DNA of 64,000 nucleotides from Actinostola sp. cb2023 (taxonomy: Eukaryota; Cnidaria; Anthozoa; Actiniaria; Actinostolidae): contig JAUJYZ010001480.1 of assembly GCA_033675265.1 (NCBI GenBank), positions 497,501 to 561,500 on the forward strand. Reading direction: 5' to 3'. The notes below the pieces were generated by a model. That model was not told the origin of the DNA. It did not search any database and saw only the letters and a program-made list of their open reading frames with translations. The first letter of the stretch is position 1. Every line of letters begins with the position of its first letter. The translations under genes and the position numbers were made by a program. Of the stretch, positions 13,201 through 24,571 are shown piece after piece.

Positions 13201-16200
13201 GCAGTTGTCAAACTTCGCAGAGTTCTTGCGACTGAAGCCAAAAAAGAACTTAACTTCCTAGGCAGTAAATGAATATAATGATATAAATAACAAATAATTA
13301 CAATGTATGCATTTATTATTATATCTGCCATTATTTTATTATTTATTATTATATCTGACGTTAAAACAAGGTTCTTTACCTTTAATTAATATACACCTAA
13401 GTCTATTCTAAAAATCGTTGTCCGTGCCGAAAGCAACAAGCAAGAAGCTGATGACCGCAAATGATATTGGGACTTTCTTCTTATTCATCCGTAGACATTT
13501 TGACAACATGCATTTTCAATTGGCCGAATAGTTCCAAATGATTGCTATTCAACGCTCATAGGGATAACATCTCATACACCACAGATAAATAAATTAATTA
13601 GGAGATTCCCAAAGTCCTTTGCGGTTGTCAGCTTGTTGCTTGTTGCTTTCGGCCCGGACAACGATATTTGTAATAGGTTTATAATAATTATAGCACAAAA
13701 ACCCACTACCTTCTCTGATGACATGGGCGAGTCTGATCCATGGGCAGCATTTTTAGTATTATCTGAAAGTACAAATAAATATACACCTGTTTTCAAAAAC
13801 GTTGCCATTTACAAAATACCAAATAGTAAAAATAGTAGAATGGAATTAATTAGAGAAACAATGAGCCAGAGTTCTGCATGACTGAATTTCTTTTGTTTCT
13901 CTAATTAATTCCTTTCTACTATTTCGGCTATTTTGTATTTTGTAAATGGCAACGTTTTTGAAAACAGGTGTATGTACATGTATAAATAAATAAAATTATT
14001 TAGAAAATTGCGAACTGCAATGAGGTACCTTTTATTATTTTATATTTGTTTATAATATTTATACAGTCATTTGCAAAAATTCTGGCCGCTATGAAATATC
14101 AGTATATCAATATATCGGATGCATTATGGGTAATTAAATAATCGAAAATTCCCCTTAAAGCGGGTTAACGCCAGCAAAGTTGGTAGAAATATTTAGTATA
14201 ATGTTTGTTTTAGTCTTACGTTTGTTGTTTGTACATTTTGCCTTATTTAATAAGTTAGGAAACTCAAAATAGTATTATTTAATTACCCATAATGCACCCG
14301 ATATATTGATATATTGATATTTCGTGGCGGCCAGAATTTTTGCAAACTAGACGCTCTTCTAGCATGAAGTCGGGCTTCTAAATGAAATGTAACCTATTTG
14401 AACTAAATATAGATATCCTATAGTGCGATTAAAACAGTGTTTGGTTGCTCGTCGTTGCTCGGTCGGCTGAAAACCTTACAACTGTTCTCTTCACCGCCGG
14501 CTGCGTGTATCAACTCACTTCGTTCTAAGTTCTGAAGATCTCTAAACCCTTTGCAGTACTGTCTAGTACTGGATTGATAAATCCATATCTCTATGAATTA
14601 TTGTGGTTATTTTGAAAACAAGACGACATAAACTTCCTCCAACAAGGTTTGTGAATAAAGACTCGACCAGTCTCATATATATTGATAAATCATGTTGTTA
14701 GAGCCTTCGGTGATTATCTTAGCGGCCGGCACAGGGCGCATGCGCTGTAGAATCCAGTATGCTTTCTGAGGTCAACAACGACGACGACAAAGAACGCTTT
14801 TCATTTTTAGAGTCGGGTCTTCCACAGGAAGCCCGACTAATGACTGTAAATGTACAGTAAATTAAAATATGGGAATGTGTTAGAAAGGAATGTAAACATG
14901 TGAGCAGCACAGAGAAACAACAAGATGTGATTGTAAACTTCTTTTAATTCCTCCTATTAGACACACCCACTATTACAGACACCCAAATTTTGTGGCTATT
15001 AGACACCCACTACAGACACCCAAATTTTGTGGCTATTAGACACACCCACTATTACAGACACCCAAATTTTGTGGCTATTAGACACACCCACTACAGACAC
15101 CCAAATTTTGTGGCTATTAGACACACCCACTATTACAGACACCCAAATTTTGTGGCTATTAGACACACCCACTACAGACACCCAAATTTTGTGGCTATTA
15201 GACACACCCACTATTACAGACACCCAAATTTTGTGGCTATTAGACACACCCACTATTACAGACACCCAAATTTTGTGGCTATTAGACACACCCACTACAG
15301 ACACCCAAATTTTGTGGCTATTAGACACACCCACTATTACAGACACCCAAATTTTGTGGCTATTAGACACCCACTATTACAGACACCCAAATTTTGTGGC
15401 TATTAGACACCCACTATTACAGACACCCAAATTTTGTGGCTATTAGACACCCACTACAGACACCCAATTTTGTGGCTATTGACACACACCCACTATTACA
15501 GACACCCAAATTTTGTGGCTATTAGACGCACCCACTATTAAAGACACCCAAATGTTGTGGCTATTAGACACACCCACTATTACAGACACCCAAATTTTGT
15601 GGCCAAAAATGCAAGTTGTATGCGATATACTATAATCTCTTAGTGTACCATATTCTATGGGGGAAGTTGGGGGGATTTAATTAATATTAGTTATTAAATA
15701 TATTTTATTATATTTTTTGTCAAAGAACGCACGAAATATGCACAAGAACGCGCGAAATATGGGAGGGTCATTCCACAGTATTGTGATACCTGAAGATCAG
15801 TTTTTGAAATGTCTTTAATTGACCCAAATTATGTTTTAAGATGTAGTCAAGAGGCTTAACTTTACTTTACAAGTGATGTTTTACTTTGACAAGTCGGCAT
15901 TGCTGCATAAATTATAATGAATTATAAAAAATCATGAAATCAGTGTTGCGGAGACTACAAATATCTTTTTTGATTGATAAACAATTAAAAGCTGAAACTT
16001 TTAGCAAAACCACTGGATATCTTCTAATACTGGTCTACTTTCTAAAACACATGGTTGAAGTTGACTGTGCTGTTACAGCTATGCTGTATTTGACTTCCAA
16101 TAGTGAATTGTAGTCTCCGCAACATTTTTACACCTTAAAGTTTTGTTTATGAGTGACCAAATGAAAGAACTTTGACCCAAGTGTGATAAGTTCTAATTTA

Positions 16201-19200
16201 CACTTAGAGATAAGTTGTACTACATCAACATGTCCTGAATTTTTTTTCATAAGGGCAAAAAAATCTAATTGTTTTTCTGTTGCGGAGACTACAATTTTGT
16301 TGCGGAGACTACAACTTTTGAGAGGTAAATCTAAAATATCAGGTATAATTTGAGCCAAACTGATAAAAGTATTTAGCAAATTTCTAGATTCATGTCTTCT
16401 CTGTATGTGAGAACAAAATACAGCAGAATCCACTGCTTTGTGGCTTAGTACAACCACTTCGTACTACATGTTTACCATTCTCAACCAATATTAGGAGACT
16501 GGGCACTAGTAAACTTCTGAACATATGCAGTTCACATTTTTAGAGTATTGTGGGTAATTTTATTTGGCTTGACAACTTTGTAAGGCATGTCAGACCTAAA
16601 TTTCTCAGTGAATTTCACTTTCTCTTAGCAGTACTGAAATGTTTTGATTTCTATTACATGATGTAGTCTCCGCAACGTAGTCTCCGCAACAGCACCATCA
16701 TTTAAAATTGTTAATTGCCATGGGAATACATGCATACAAGTTAAATGGTTTGGCATCACATTAAACCAGATAGCATCACAGGAAGCCCAAGCTGTGGTTT
16801 TGTGGAGAATATCGTAAAAATATTTTCTCCTGTAAATACTGTAATAAAAGACTTGAAACTGTGGTAGTGTCTTGTGGTCTTTATTTACTATCCCTGTGCA
16901 AATTTTCAGCGAATTTCAGCATTTTTTAGTGTCTCCCCTGGGTGAGGGGAGACACTAAAAAATGCTGAAATTCGCTGAAAATTTGTAGTAAATAAAGACC
17001 ACTACTACCACAGTTTAGTCTTTTATTACAGTATTTACCCAAATATTTTTACGATACACAAAACCACAGCTTGGGCTTCCTGTGATAGCATGCCCTAAGT
17101 TTAAGACAGACAGACACTGTAAATTATCCCAGATTCAGACCTTGATGTTTAGTGTGGTGGATCGAGCTATTGACAGAATCTGTACATGTACTTGATTGCA
17201 CTTTTACTCATTATAGTAATTGAATTTTGCTTATGATATTGTCACATTGTGCTCAAACTTCAAAATTTGTTCTTAACTGCTTAGTCCTTGTTTTAATTGC
17301 TGCATTTGAATCAAAGTACTGATGTAGTCTCCGCAACGTAGTCTCCGCAACAGCACCACCATTTATAATTATGGGTTATGATGGGAATATGAGGAATAGA
17401 TGTTAAATGTGTTTGGTGTTTATATAAGCTAGATAGAAAGCCCTTTCTATGTAAAGCAGACAGACATTTCAGATTTATCATAGATTCAGAGAACTTTTCA
17501 CATTAGTGTGGTATTGAAAATCAAGATTTTTCTGTGTAGTCTCCGCAACAGCCATATAACTTAGTGTGACATTCCAATCATGTGATTAGGGGTGAATCAT
17601 ACTACTCTTGTTCATAGCTCTGATAGACATCCACCATACAAAAGTGGAATGAATCTCCTATGCAGTCTAGATTTCAAGATATGTAATGGGAAAAGTCTCT
17701 GAATGTAGTCTCCGCAACAGACGACTTACTGTGGAATGACCCGGGACCGTATTTTTGGTAGTTACTTCAAACTGGCTTTCCAATCATTCATGCAGAATCG
17801 TATGATGAAAATTAACCAATCAGCGTGCGAGAAATTGACAGTTTTGGCTTGCGCGCGCTCGTACAGAAATTTCACTGTAATTTGTTGTTTTTCTTTCACC
17901 AGAATAGCTAGTTTCTTTGACAAAAAATATAATAAACAACTTATTAGTCGGCTAAGCATCTAATATGGCTGTGAATTTTTACTCGTCATGTATTTTGGCG
18001 AGCCTTTACAAATGACTCGTAAAAATACACAGCCGTATTACAAATGTAGATGCTTAGCCGACTAATAACCTCTATGTATATGGTTCACTACAGAATGCTT
18101 AGAATACAAGGTTAAGCATATGATTTCTCGTTCAATTTGGAATAATTTGTACTCATGTGTTTTCGGTCCTACTACAGGCTCATGCAATTTGATACTCTTT
18201 GAAAAGCACACTCATGCAAATTATTTCCAACTCAAAACCGTATGATTACCTCTACTAATAATTAGTAGAGGTAATCATATTCACCTCCCATCAATGTTAA
18301 TTCACTCACTAGAATATTGCTATTAATAATAAAAAATAAATATAATAAAAGTACATGTAATTACCTGTTCCATATTTCGATCTTACACTTAAAGGAGACT
18401 TTCCTCTGGCTGTCGCAGAATCTGTTGGGCCTGAATAAATGAAAGTTGCAATAACAGAGTAAGTCAGCCATTGATAATTATATTCTCTTATGGACTACAT
18501 TGTACTTGAATTCAAGAGGAGATTCTCTAGAATTTAATATTTACATAACTTTTACTACTGGCCCAGAATAACTGTTGTACCCCCTATTATAGCTACCCCC
18601 CCTTGCATACATGTACCTCCCTTCCCCTATCCCCTGCTTTTCAAAACATTTCCAGCCATCAATAATTAATGAATTGCTGGGTTTCAATCAGCTGATAAAA
18701 GTCCATGAATCTCGTTATCTCACCCCAACTGGTTGTCAAACATGACCACCATGTGCTATCAAGCAGAGAGTATTTTATTGAAAACTTGCAATTCAGCTGA
18801 TAAAAATTCCGCACGAGAGTGAAACCCAGCAATAGTGGGGAATAGAAGGAGAAATCTGTGTCATGCAATATTAAGTGCATGCAATGTAAGGTACATGTAC
18901 AATGTAGTAGAAAAACATCCAATCAATCAGATTGACAAATATAGTTTACAGCACAAAGCGCAAATGTATGACCACCTATAATGTATTTGCATACTTTCGT
19001 CTCGGCCATTATCCAATCAGCTTTGAAGTGCATTGTCTTATCTTATCTCTGATCTAACCGCTAATTGGAGGATGGCGAGACAAAAGTATGCGAACAGTCT
19101 GAGAGTTGGTTGTACTTTGGCATACTGTGCAATAACATTATTCTACAGAGGCCCAGTTCAAACGCCGTACTTTCCAAGAGCCGTTCTTAATTACTTCAAA

Positions 19201-22200
19201 AGAAGTCACCTTATTGTTTATTGTTTTAAATGAGAACGGCTCATGGTTATAGCATGACATCTGAACTAGGCCTTACAGTCCAATTGAATTAACTGTCAGT
19301 GGTAATATAATAATTATAAATTATTATATAATTATACAATTATTTTTTTGTTGCAATTAGAGGTTAATGAAGAAATATCTCACCAAGGATATTTTTCCAT
19401 CTTTCAATAGCATTACTTCCTTTTAGTTCCATTGCTACTACAGGTCCACTGGTTATAAACTCTACTGAACGGCTGGGAAGCATCAATAATTACTAACAAT
19501 AACTACATGTTTTACAGTGTATGAAATCAATGAGAATGATGCACCATTTGACAGATGGATGGATGGGTAGTTTTGTGGATGGATGGATGGATGAGTAGTT
19601 GTGGAAGGTTGGATGGATAGGTGGATGGATGGATGGATGAGTAGTTGTGGAAGGTTGGATGGATAGGTGGATGGATGGATGGATGAGTAGTTTTGTGGAT
19701 GGATGGATGGATGGATGGATGGATGAGTAGTTTTGTGGATGGATGGATGGATGGATGGATGAGTAGTTTTGTGGATGGATGGATGGGTAGCTTTTTGGAT
19801 AGATGGATGGATGAGTAGTTGTGGATGGATGGATGGATGAGTAGTTTTGTGGATAGATGAGTACATGTAGCATTGTGGATGGATGGATGAGTAGTTGTGG
19901 ATAGATGGATGGTTAGTTTTGTGGATGGATGGATGATTAGCATTGTGGATGGATGGATGGATGGGTAGGAGTTGTGGATGGATGGATGGATGGATGGATG
20001 GATGGATGAGTAGCATTGTGGATGGATGGATGAGTAGTTGTGGATGGATGAATGGGTAGATGTGGATGGATGGATGGATAGATGAGTAGCATTGTGGATG
20101 GATGATACAAAGATGGTCATACTTACTCATAATATGGCATTGATGCATGGTCTCTATAAAACTCTGATGCATCTTTCCTTATAAAACAAAGTCAACATCA
20201 ATTTAGATTAAGAATTCCTTTTGTATCCTACTCAACAAAGGGATTATTATATTTATAACTGTTACCAGTGCCTGCAAATCAAATTAGTGCTGACCTTGTT
20301 AAGTGGACCATCTTTGCTTGGCATATAATTAGACCTTCTTTGTCAATCATTTCCAGAATGCTGCCTGTTATGAGAATTAATGATCAATAAAGTTGTAATT
20401 GTATTGTTAGTCCAGGAGCAGATGTCGCTAAAAGAACTCCCGTGGGAAGTTTGTGATGATTTCAAGCGACCATTGCAGAAGTGTTGATGGGGATTTAAGG
20501 AACACGTTAAATGTTGTCGGCAATGCTGTAATGCATGCAGAGGCTTTTGTGGCTTTGCATGAACATGAGGCTGAAGCTTTAAATTGGTTGAAAGCACCCG
20601 CTGTTCATAATGTACTCCTATCCATACATTGTACTACCAGATGTTAGTCTGGAACAATGACGGCTAGAGTATGCAACTTCCTAGTTTGCCACAACCAGAT
20701 GGTTTCAGATGGGAGAAAGTGGGCAATGAATGGATCCCTGTTAGGATGAAACAAGCACATGCATCTCAAGCAATCATCCAGTTGGTTAAACAAACAATCG
20801 ATGTGCAGTGATGAAAATCTGGCTTGAACTACGCCAACCTTTGTTCTTCCTGTGACAGTTTGGTGTATAATGGGAACCAACAATGTGATATGCACACAAC
20901 AAATATTATTGCTGACTGAGGTGGACAAACATAGAAATTGTGTCGTTACCAGCAATATTGCATCTGCAATGTGTCTGCAGCTTTAATTCAATGGCTAATT
21001 GATACATTCTTCTGTGTGCATGCATGTATGCCGCCAGTAATCCACAGTGACTTACCTAAGTGACCAGCAATAACATCTGGTTTAATCATGGCAAGAGTTC
21101 TAAGGGGAAAAGTAAGACAACGTTAAATGTTATGTAATTATAATATTTAAGAAGGAACATTTGAAAGGTTCTTTGGATTGCATACTCACTGTTCATTGAT
21201 GGATTTAAGTCTTGTGGTTGTATACGTATCAGCAAAATCTGTTATAGTAAGCTGTTGATAAAATATATATGAACTACATTATACAGTCATTCTCAAAAAG
21301 TACATGTACGTTGTCCAGATGAAAATACCACAATACTACAATAAAGTCATGTGATTCATTATGTATTCAATTTCCTCATGTGGAATTTCAATTTGAGATG
21401 CAAAACTACACGGCATTGTGAGAACTGAATGTAATGGTGCTGGTATCAACTCGCAGTTCCGCACGCAGAAATTGAAAACATAATGAATCACGTGACTTTA
21501 TTGTAGTATTGTAGTCTTTTCATCTGGACAATCTTTTTGAGAATAACTGTATATACATGTAAGTTGTAGGTGTTGTCAGCTCACCTATAAATGCATCCAC
21601 ATGGTACCTACAATATTTAACAAATATTTCCCAAAGTGAAGGTGAGTACATGTAGTGGTGGATATTTACTGAGCTGCGAGTCTTCGAGCGGCGAGGTAAA
21701 TACATGTATCTACCACTACCCACCAACACTGAGGGGAATAATAGTTTTAGTATATACCACACAAGTGAATAGCCAGCCAAATATATAAAATTTATTTTCA
21801 AGAAGAAAAAGACACGCCCACAAAACGCGACGCCATCTTGTTTTGCTCGTAGGTAAATAGCCAAGGATATCCCTAGTTTGATTAACCAATCACAGCACAC
21901 GAAAAGCACTATTCAACTTGTGTGGTACATGTACATATATACTAATATTATATATAATTGTGTACCTGTCTGGTATGAATATTTACAATAGCGCCAATAT
22001 AGAAGTCGTGTATCTTCAGCCCATCAATAACTGATCTTTTTAGAAATAACCTCCTGTTCTTGATGTCATACTGTTGAAGGAGAGACAGATCTTTTGTTAC
22101 ATCCCTTTATCAAGTGAAGCTTCATAACTTGGTGCATTCACATCATTATAACAGTACATAAAAAAGCCAAGGTAAAGCAATAGTATTACTCTAACTTATT

Positions 22201-23151
22201 TGCCATTACTAACAGTGGAACCCGGCCATATACATTTCACTGTATATAACACTATATTTAATATATGCAAGGTTGTAAATAACATTTTTCCTTCATGCAT
22301 CAGTCTATGTAGCTGTCGTATGTGTCAGGCCAGCCCTGGGAAATGTTTAACTTGACATGTCGCTATTACATGCATGTCTGGACAAAAAAAATATTTCCAA
22401 CATTTATTTTATACATTTGAGAGAATGATTATATAGCAGAAGAACTTGGTCATTGTGTCTCGACAGATTGTACATGTATGCATCACATGATCAAACCCAT
22501 CCCACATTTGAAAAAGAGTTGTGTAATACTCTAGCAGTACATGCACATTGTAGTTGCTAAGGCTACCACGGCATAGAATTTTCTAAGACTTTGTGGTTAA
22601 GCCAAAAGCATGAAGGTCGTGGCATGATGATTTAACAGTTGTGATCTATCTTTATCTGGGTAAACTTTATAGGTGGTAGTACCGTCGTGTACGGGAACCC
22701 TCAGGGGAACGGCTATTCAAATTCATATTAGTTTATTCAAATTCATTCGGCTAGTATATAGTCGTACCCGCTATATATAATATATAATATTTTTGGAGAT
22801 GCTAATGTTTACATACATGTACAATGTACATGTATAACATAAAAAGGGTAGCAACCAACTGAATTGCCTTTGTGGCTTAGTTGGTTAGGTTTAGGGGAAC
22901 GGTCCGGTAGGGCTAGGCATTGAAGTGATAATTTGGTGCCAGCTGTGCATCGTTCAACTCTTGGCATTCTTGACTAATTTTTTTCTATAAGTGAGGAGAA
23001 CCAAAATCCTCACTCAAAGTCCCACTCGTGTTCAGAAAACCTATTATGTAGTTGGTTAACCCGTACATGATGATAGTACATCCATAGTTACATATAGGTT
23101 AATACATGTACATGAAGCTGGTAATACAGGGACCACGGAGCACCCTTGAAA

Positions 23152-23190
<39 letters not shown>

Positions 23191-23766
23191 ACAACAACGT
23201 ATTGTGACAACCTTTTTGGCTAAAAGTGGGAGGGCCAAAAGGCCCCCCAGCCCCCGTCTCCATGGTCCCTGTAATAATGACTCTGGCACATAGAAAATCG
23301 ACCTAACTACGTTGCAATCCTGGATATTACCTTGGTGTTCCCTGTTTATTATTATTATTATTATTAAGTCACCATAGGAAATTAAAGTCCAAACATTATA
23401 CCTAGTATAAAATTAAAATTAAAATTCAAAACTGTCTAAACTAGTCAAAGATTTCAAACGCGCGCATTATATTTATAATATTTGGGGAAACGTCTTGCTT
23501 TAAAATAACTACTTAGCCGGGACTTTCGAGGATTCAATTAACTAACACACACATTTGTTAGCTTTTAAAGTGAGCAGTAAAAGTTCTCTTACCATTTCAA
23601 TGCTGTTGTCAGAAGGGTAGTACATCATCTGATACTTTCGCATCAATGCAGCACGCGGGTCGTACCACTCAGCCAAAAACGCAAACCTCTCATCAGCCTA
23701 AAGTCACAGAACACATAGTTTATTCACTGATACACGCGAAGGCTTGAATTTCAGTGTAGTTACCAT
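7292..23766 (-). CDS. NME7: NME7 nucleoside diphosphate kinase homolog (DM10 plus two NDPK domains), 16 exons, 372 aa
   Basis: Exons: 23766-23764 (ATG only, followed by gtaact), 23697-23593, 22070-21966, 21251-21190, 21099-21056, 20364-20295, 20177-20127, 19472-19384, 18430-18365, 13762-13710, 13257-13164, 12434-12370, 11859-11791, 10472-10371, 9539-9432, 7324-7292. All junctions are GT-AG and all phases close, giving 372 aa (human NME7 is 376). Residues 1-91 form the DM10 domain ([20 protein letters not shown]). NDPK domain A spans about 92-240, with LAMIKPD and the active-site His206 in NAAHGSDS; domain B spans about 232-372, with CIIKPHAV and His351 in NAVHCTD. Both catalytic histidines are kept. 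NME7 is a component of the gamma-tubulin ring complex and of motile cilia, and transfers phosphate between NTPs and NDPs. The donor after exon 12 is weak (gttggt). Introns are loaded with repeats; exon 10 sits between two hairpin MITEs. The ATG-only first exon is inferred. Confidence 0.95.
7494..9370. repeat. 84-bp minisatellite, about 20 copies, in the last intron of NME7
   Basis: The unit is GT/GA-rich on the plus strand with the landmarks GGTGATAGTGTATG, GGTAGTATGTGGTAGACAG and ATGACAATGATAGTA; landmarks recur at steps of 84 (7566, 7650, 7734). Because 84 is divisible by three and stops are rare, three reading frames stay open for hundreds of codons on the minus strand, giving His/Tyr-rich repeats. 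The NME7 exons on both sides show this is intron. Confidence 0.95.
10319..10334. repeat. Poly-C run
   Basis: Sixteen C in a row in an NME7 intron, next to a GGTATTTTTTAGGGT-type dispersed repeat (10100-10300) of which fragments also occur near 5218. Confidence 0.7.
10555..10936. mobile_element. MITE, TACAGTCATTCTCAAAAAGG family, copy 1
   Basis: Starts TACAGTCATTCTCAAAAAGG and ends with the inverse (CCTTTTTGAGAATGACT). About 110 bases of AT-rich DNA interrupt the left half. Copies 2 and 3 are at 21282 and 36689. Confidence 0.8.
11026..11581. mobile_element. Hairpin element, arms about 220 bp, TACACCTTATTCA termini
   Basis: The left arm runs from TACACCTTATTCATGCATGC and includes ATTTATAGGGTTTAGTATGG; the right arm is its inverse ending GAATAAGGTGTA. 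A TA on each side is consistent with a TA target. It sits in the NME7 intron between exons 13 and 14. Confidence 0.85.
11938..12312. repeat. Polypurine tract (GAAGAGAAAGAGG)n, about 375 bases
   Basis: Almost uninterrupted purines on the plus strand with a unit of about 12 bases. It lies in the 510-base NME7 intron between exon 12 and exon 13, so the transcribed intron is polypyrimidine. Long open frames (KREEKE or SLFLFPLS) are artefacts of this composition. Confidence 0.95.
12644..12661. repeat. Three interstitial GGTTAG units
   Basis: GGTTAGGGTTAGGGTTAG, the animal telomere hexamer three times. Too short to imply a former chromosome end. Confidence 0.6.
13390..13684. mobile_element. Hairpin MITE of the TATACACCT...CGTTGTC family, copy A
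   Basis: Termini read ATACACCTA...AATCGTTGTCC and the inverse at 13660-13684. Inner landmarks AAGCAACAAGCAAGAAGCTG and CAAATGATTGCTATTCAACG are shared with the copy at 42064-42361. It ends 26 bases from NME7 exon 10. Confidence 0.85.
13780..13973. mobile_element. Hairpin MITE of the same family, short variant, copy B
   Basis: Termini ATACACCTGTTTTCAAAAAC and inverse, flanking CGTTGCC. Arms of about 85 bases with an unpaired centre near 13876. It starts 18 bases upstream of NME7 exon 10. Confidence 0.85.
14070..14346. mobile_element. Hairpin MITE, arms about 75 bp
   Basis: TTTGCAAAAATTCTGGCCGC and its inverse at the ends, with ATTATGGGTAATTAAATAAT-type arms inside. It directly abuts the hairpin-ended element that starts at 14346. 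Confidence 0.85.
14346..14840. mobile_element. Hairpin-ended element, about 495 bp, rolling-circle-like ends
   Basis: The left end ACTAGACGCTCTTCTAGCAT followed by AAGTCGGGCTT resembles the ends at 33163, 23939, 25430 (inverse), 49304 and 50384 (inverse). The right end has a stem-loop AGTCGGG-CTTCCACAGGAAG-CCCGACTAAT just before the boundary. Asymmetric ends with a 3' hairpin and a final CTAA|T are reminiscent of Helitron-like elements. Inference; no helicase gene is present. Confidence 0.5.
14958..15602. repeat. Minisatellite, 37-43 bp unit, 16 copies
   Basis: The unit is CACCCAAATTTTGTGGCTAT + TAGACACACCCACTATTACAGA, with length variants lacking TTA or CA. Sixteen CACCCAA landmarks are seen. 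Related GTGGGTGTGTCTAATA units occur inverted at 13026-13075. Open frames over it are artefacts. Intronic in NME7. Confidence 0.95.
15765..17742. mobile_element. Non-autonomous DNA transposon, 14-bp inverted repeats, 4-bp target duplication, ten internal motif copies
   Basis: It begins GGGTCATTCCACAG and ends CTGTGGAATGACCC, flanked by GGGA on both sides (15761-15764, 17743-17746). A GCGGAGACTAC core recurs at about 15944, 16278, 16298 in one direction and 16109, 16663, 16677, 17323, 17338, 17535, 17704 in the other. The repeats are candidate transposase-binding sites. A palindromic element (16777-17084) is inserted inside. No transposase frame is seen. Located in the NME7 intron between exons 9 and 10. 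Confidence 0.8.
16777..17084. mobile_element. Palindromic element of the CACAGG...CCTGTG family, 308 bp, 7-bp target duplication
   Basis: Starts CACAGGAAGCCCAAGCTGTG and ends with the inverse; flanked by ATAGCAT on both sides (16770-16776, 17085-17091). The arms pair over almost the whole length around a GTGTCTCCCC-TGGGTG-GGGGAGACAC centre. Confidence 0.9.
17938..18069. repeat. Hairpin, 132 bp
   Basis: TTATTAGTCGGCTAAGCATC and its inverse flank ATACGGCTGTG-type arms. It is likely a MITE; no clear target duplication. A small stem (ACCTCTACTAAT/ATTAGTAGAGGT) follows at 18247-18281. Confidence 0.75.
19552..20105. repeat. GGAT microsatellite with GAGTAGTT interruptions
   Basis: (GGAT)n blocks alternate with GAGTAGTTTTGTGGAT or GAGTAGTTGTGGAT. 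It lies between NME7 exons 7 and 8, beginning about 22 bases past exon 7's donor. The SIHPSIHP open frames on the minus strand are artefacts. Confidence 0.95.
21282..21551. mobile_element. MITE, TACAGTCATTCTCAAAAAG family, copy 2
   Basis: About 270 bases with inverted ends, TACAGTCATTCTC and GAGAATAACTGTA. It lies 30 bases upstream of NME7 exon 4. An ACATGTAC insertion interrupts the left terminus. Confidence 0.85.
22866..22965 (+). repeat. Possible tRNA-derived SINE fragment
   Basis: TGGCTTAGTTGGTTAGG resembles a polymerase III A box and CGTTCAACTCTTGG a B box, but they lie farther apart than in a tRNA and no cloverleaf folds by eye. Confidence 0.25.
23151..23189. repeat. Poly-G run of nearly 40 bases in a palindromic context
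   Basis: The run lies between CAGGGACCACGGAGCACCC and the partial inverse CCATGGTCCCTG (23260), so it is the core of a small inverted repeat. The true length is uncertain in any sequencing read. Confidence 0.8.
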
Positions 23767-24125
23767 TTTAAAGCAGTACTTTTGGGTGTCGTTTCTCTTT
23801 TTCTTTATAAACAAACTTCGGTTTATTCAGTTTGTTTTGACGACGGACGAGCCTCGATTTCAGTCGGAAAGCCTCGCTATCGATCAACGAATGCTTACCT
23901 TGCCAGGGTAGAGAGGGATAAACATTATTTTATATCAACCAGACGTTTATTGAGCGTTCACTCGGCGGATGGCTAGGATGATCAGCTGAAACTGTGACTA
24001 GCCAAGCGCTGAGTAACCAAAATATAGAACTATACGTGTATTTTTTCAGTTATCGACTGGCTATTGATGGACTCAGGAAGCGAACACCCGGGGGGGAGGG
24101 GGGGGTGGGTGGTTGTACTTCCATA

Positions 24126-24571
24126 TATATGCTATATACACCTATTTCAAAAATCGTTGTCGCAGCCGAAGCAACAGTCAACACTCCAAGACTGCAAAGG
24201 ATTTCGGTAATTTTTCTCGTAATTAATTTATTCAGAGCATATTTTGGTTGCTTGCGTTTGTGACATATTATTATGGCAAGCTGAAGTGGTAGTTCAGGTG
24301 TTAAACCGAATATTTAGGAAAATACAAGTACTACAAACGTGTTGGTGCTGGTACTAAAACCGTTGAACAAGAGCAGGCATCAAGCATTTTCATTTAAAAA
24401 TGTGCCACGCTTCCAAACAGTCTGAAAAACTACATTCATAACTATTTACAATGGCCGCAACTGAATAAATTAATTACGAGAAAATTTACCGAAATCCTTT
24501 GCAGTCTTGGAGTGTAGACTGTTGCTTCGGCTGCGACAACGATTTTTGAAATAGGTGTATATGCTATATAG
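24126..24571. mobile_element. Hairpin MITE of the TATACACCT...CGTTGTC family, copy C
   Basis: TATACACCTATTTCAAAAAT + CGTTGTCGCAGCCGAAGCAA, with the inverse at 24460-24571. Arms about 115 bp around an unpaired centre of about 220 bases. Its right end overlaps the inverted dispersed repeat. Confidence 0.8.

Noticed and set aside
14958..15602. Candidate CRISPR-like array of regular repeats
   Set aside because: There are no variable spacers: the whole 37-43 base unit repeats, so it is a minisatellite, and the genome is eukaryotic.
19483..20172. Frames reading SIHPSIHP repeats
   Set aside because: GGAT microsatellite on the opposite strand within an NME7 intron.
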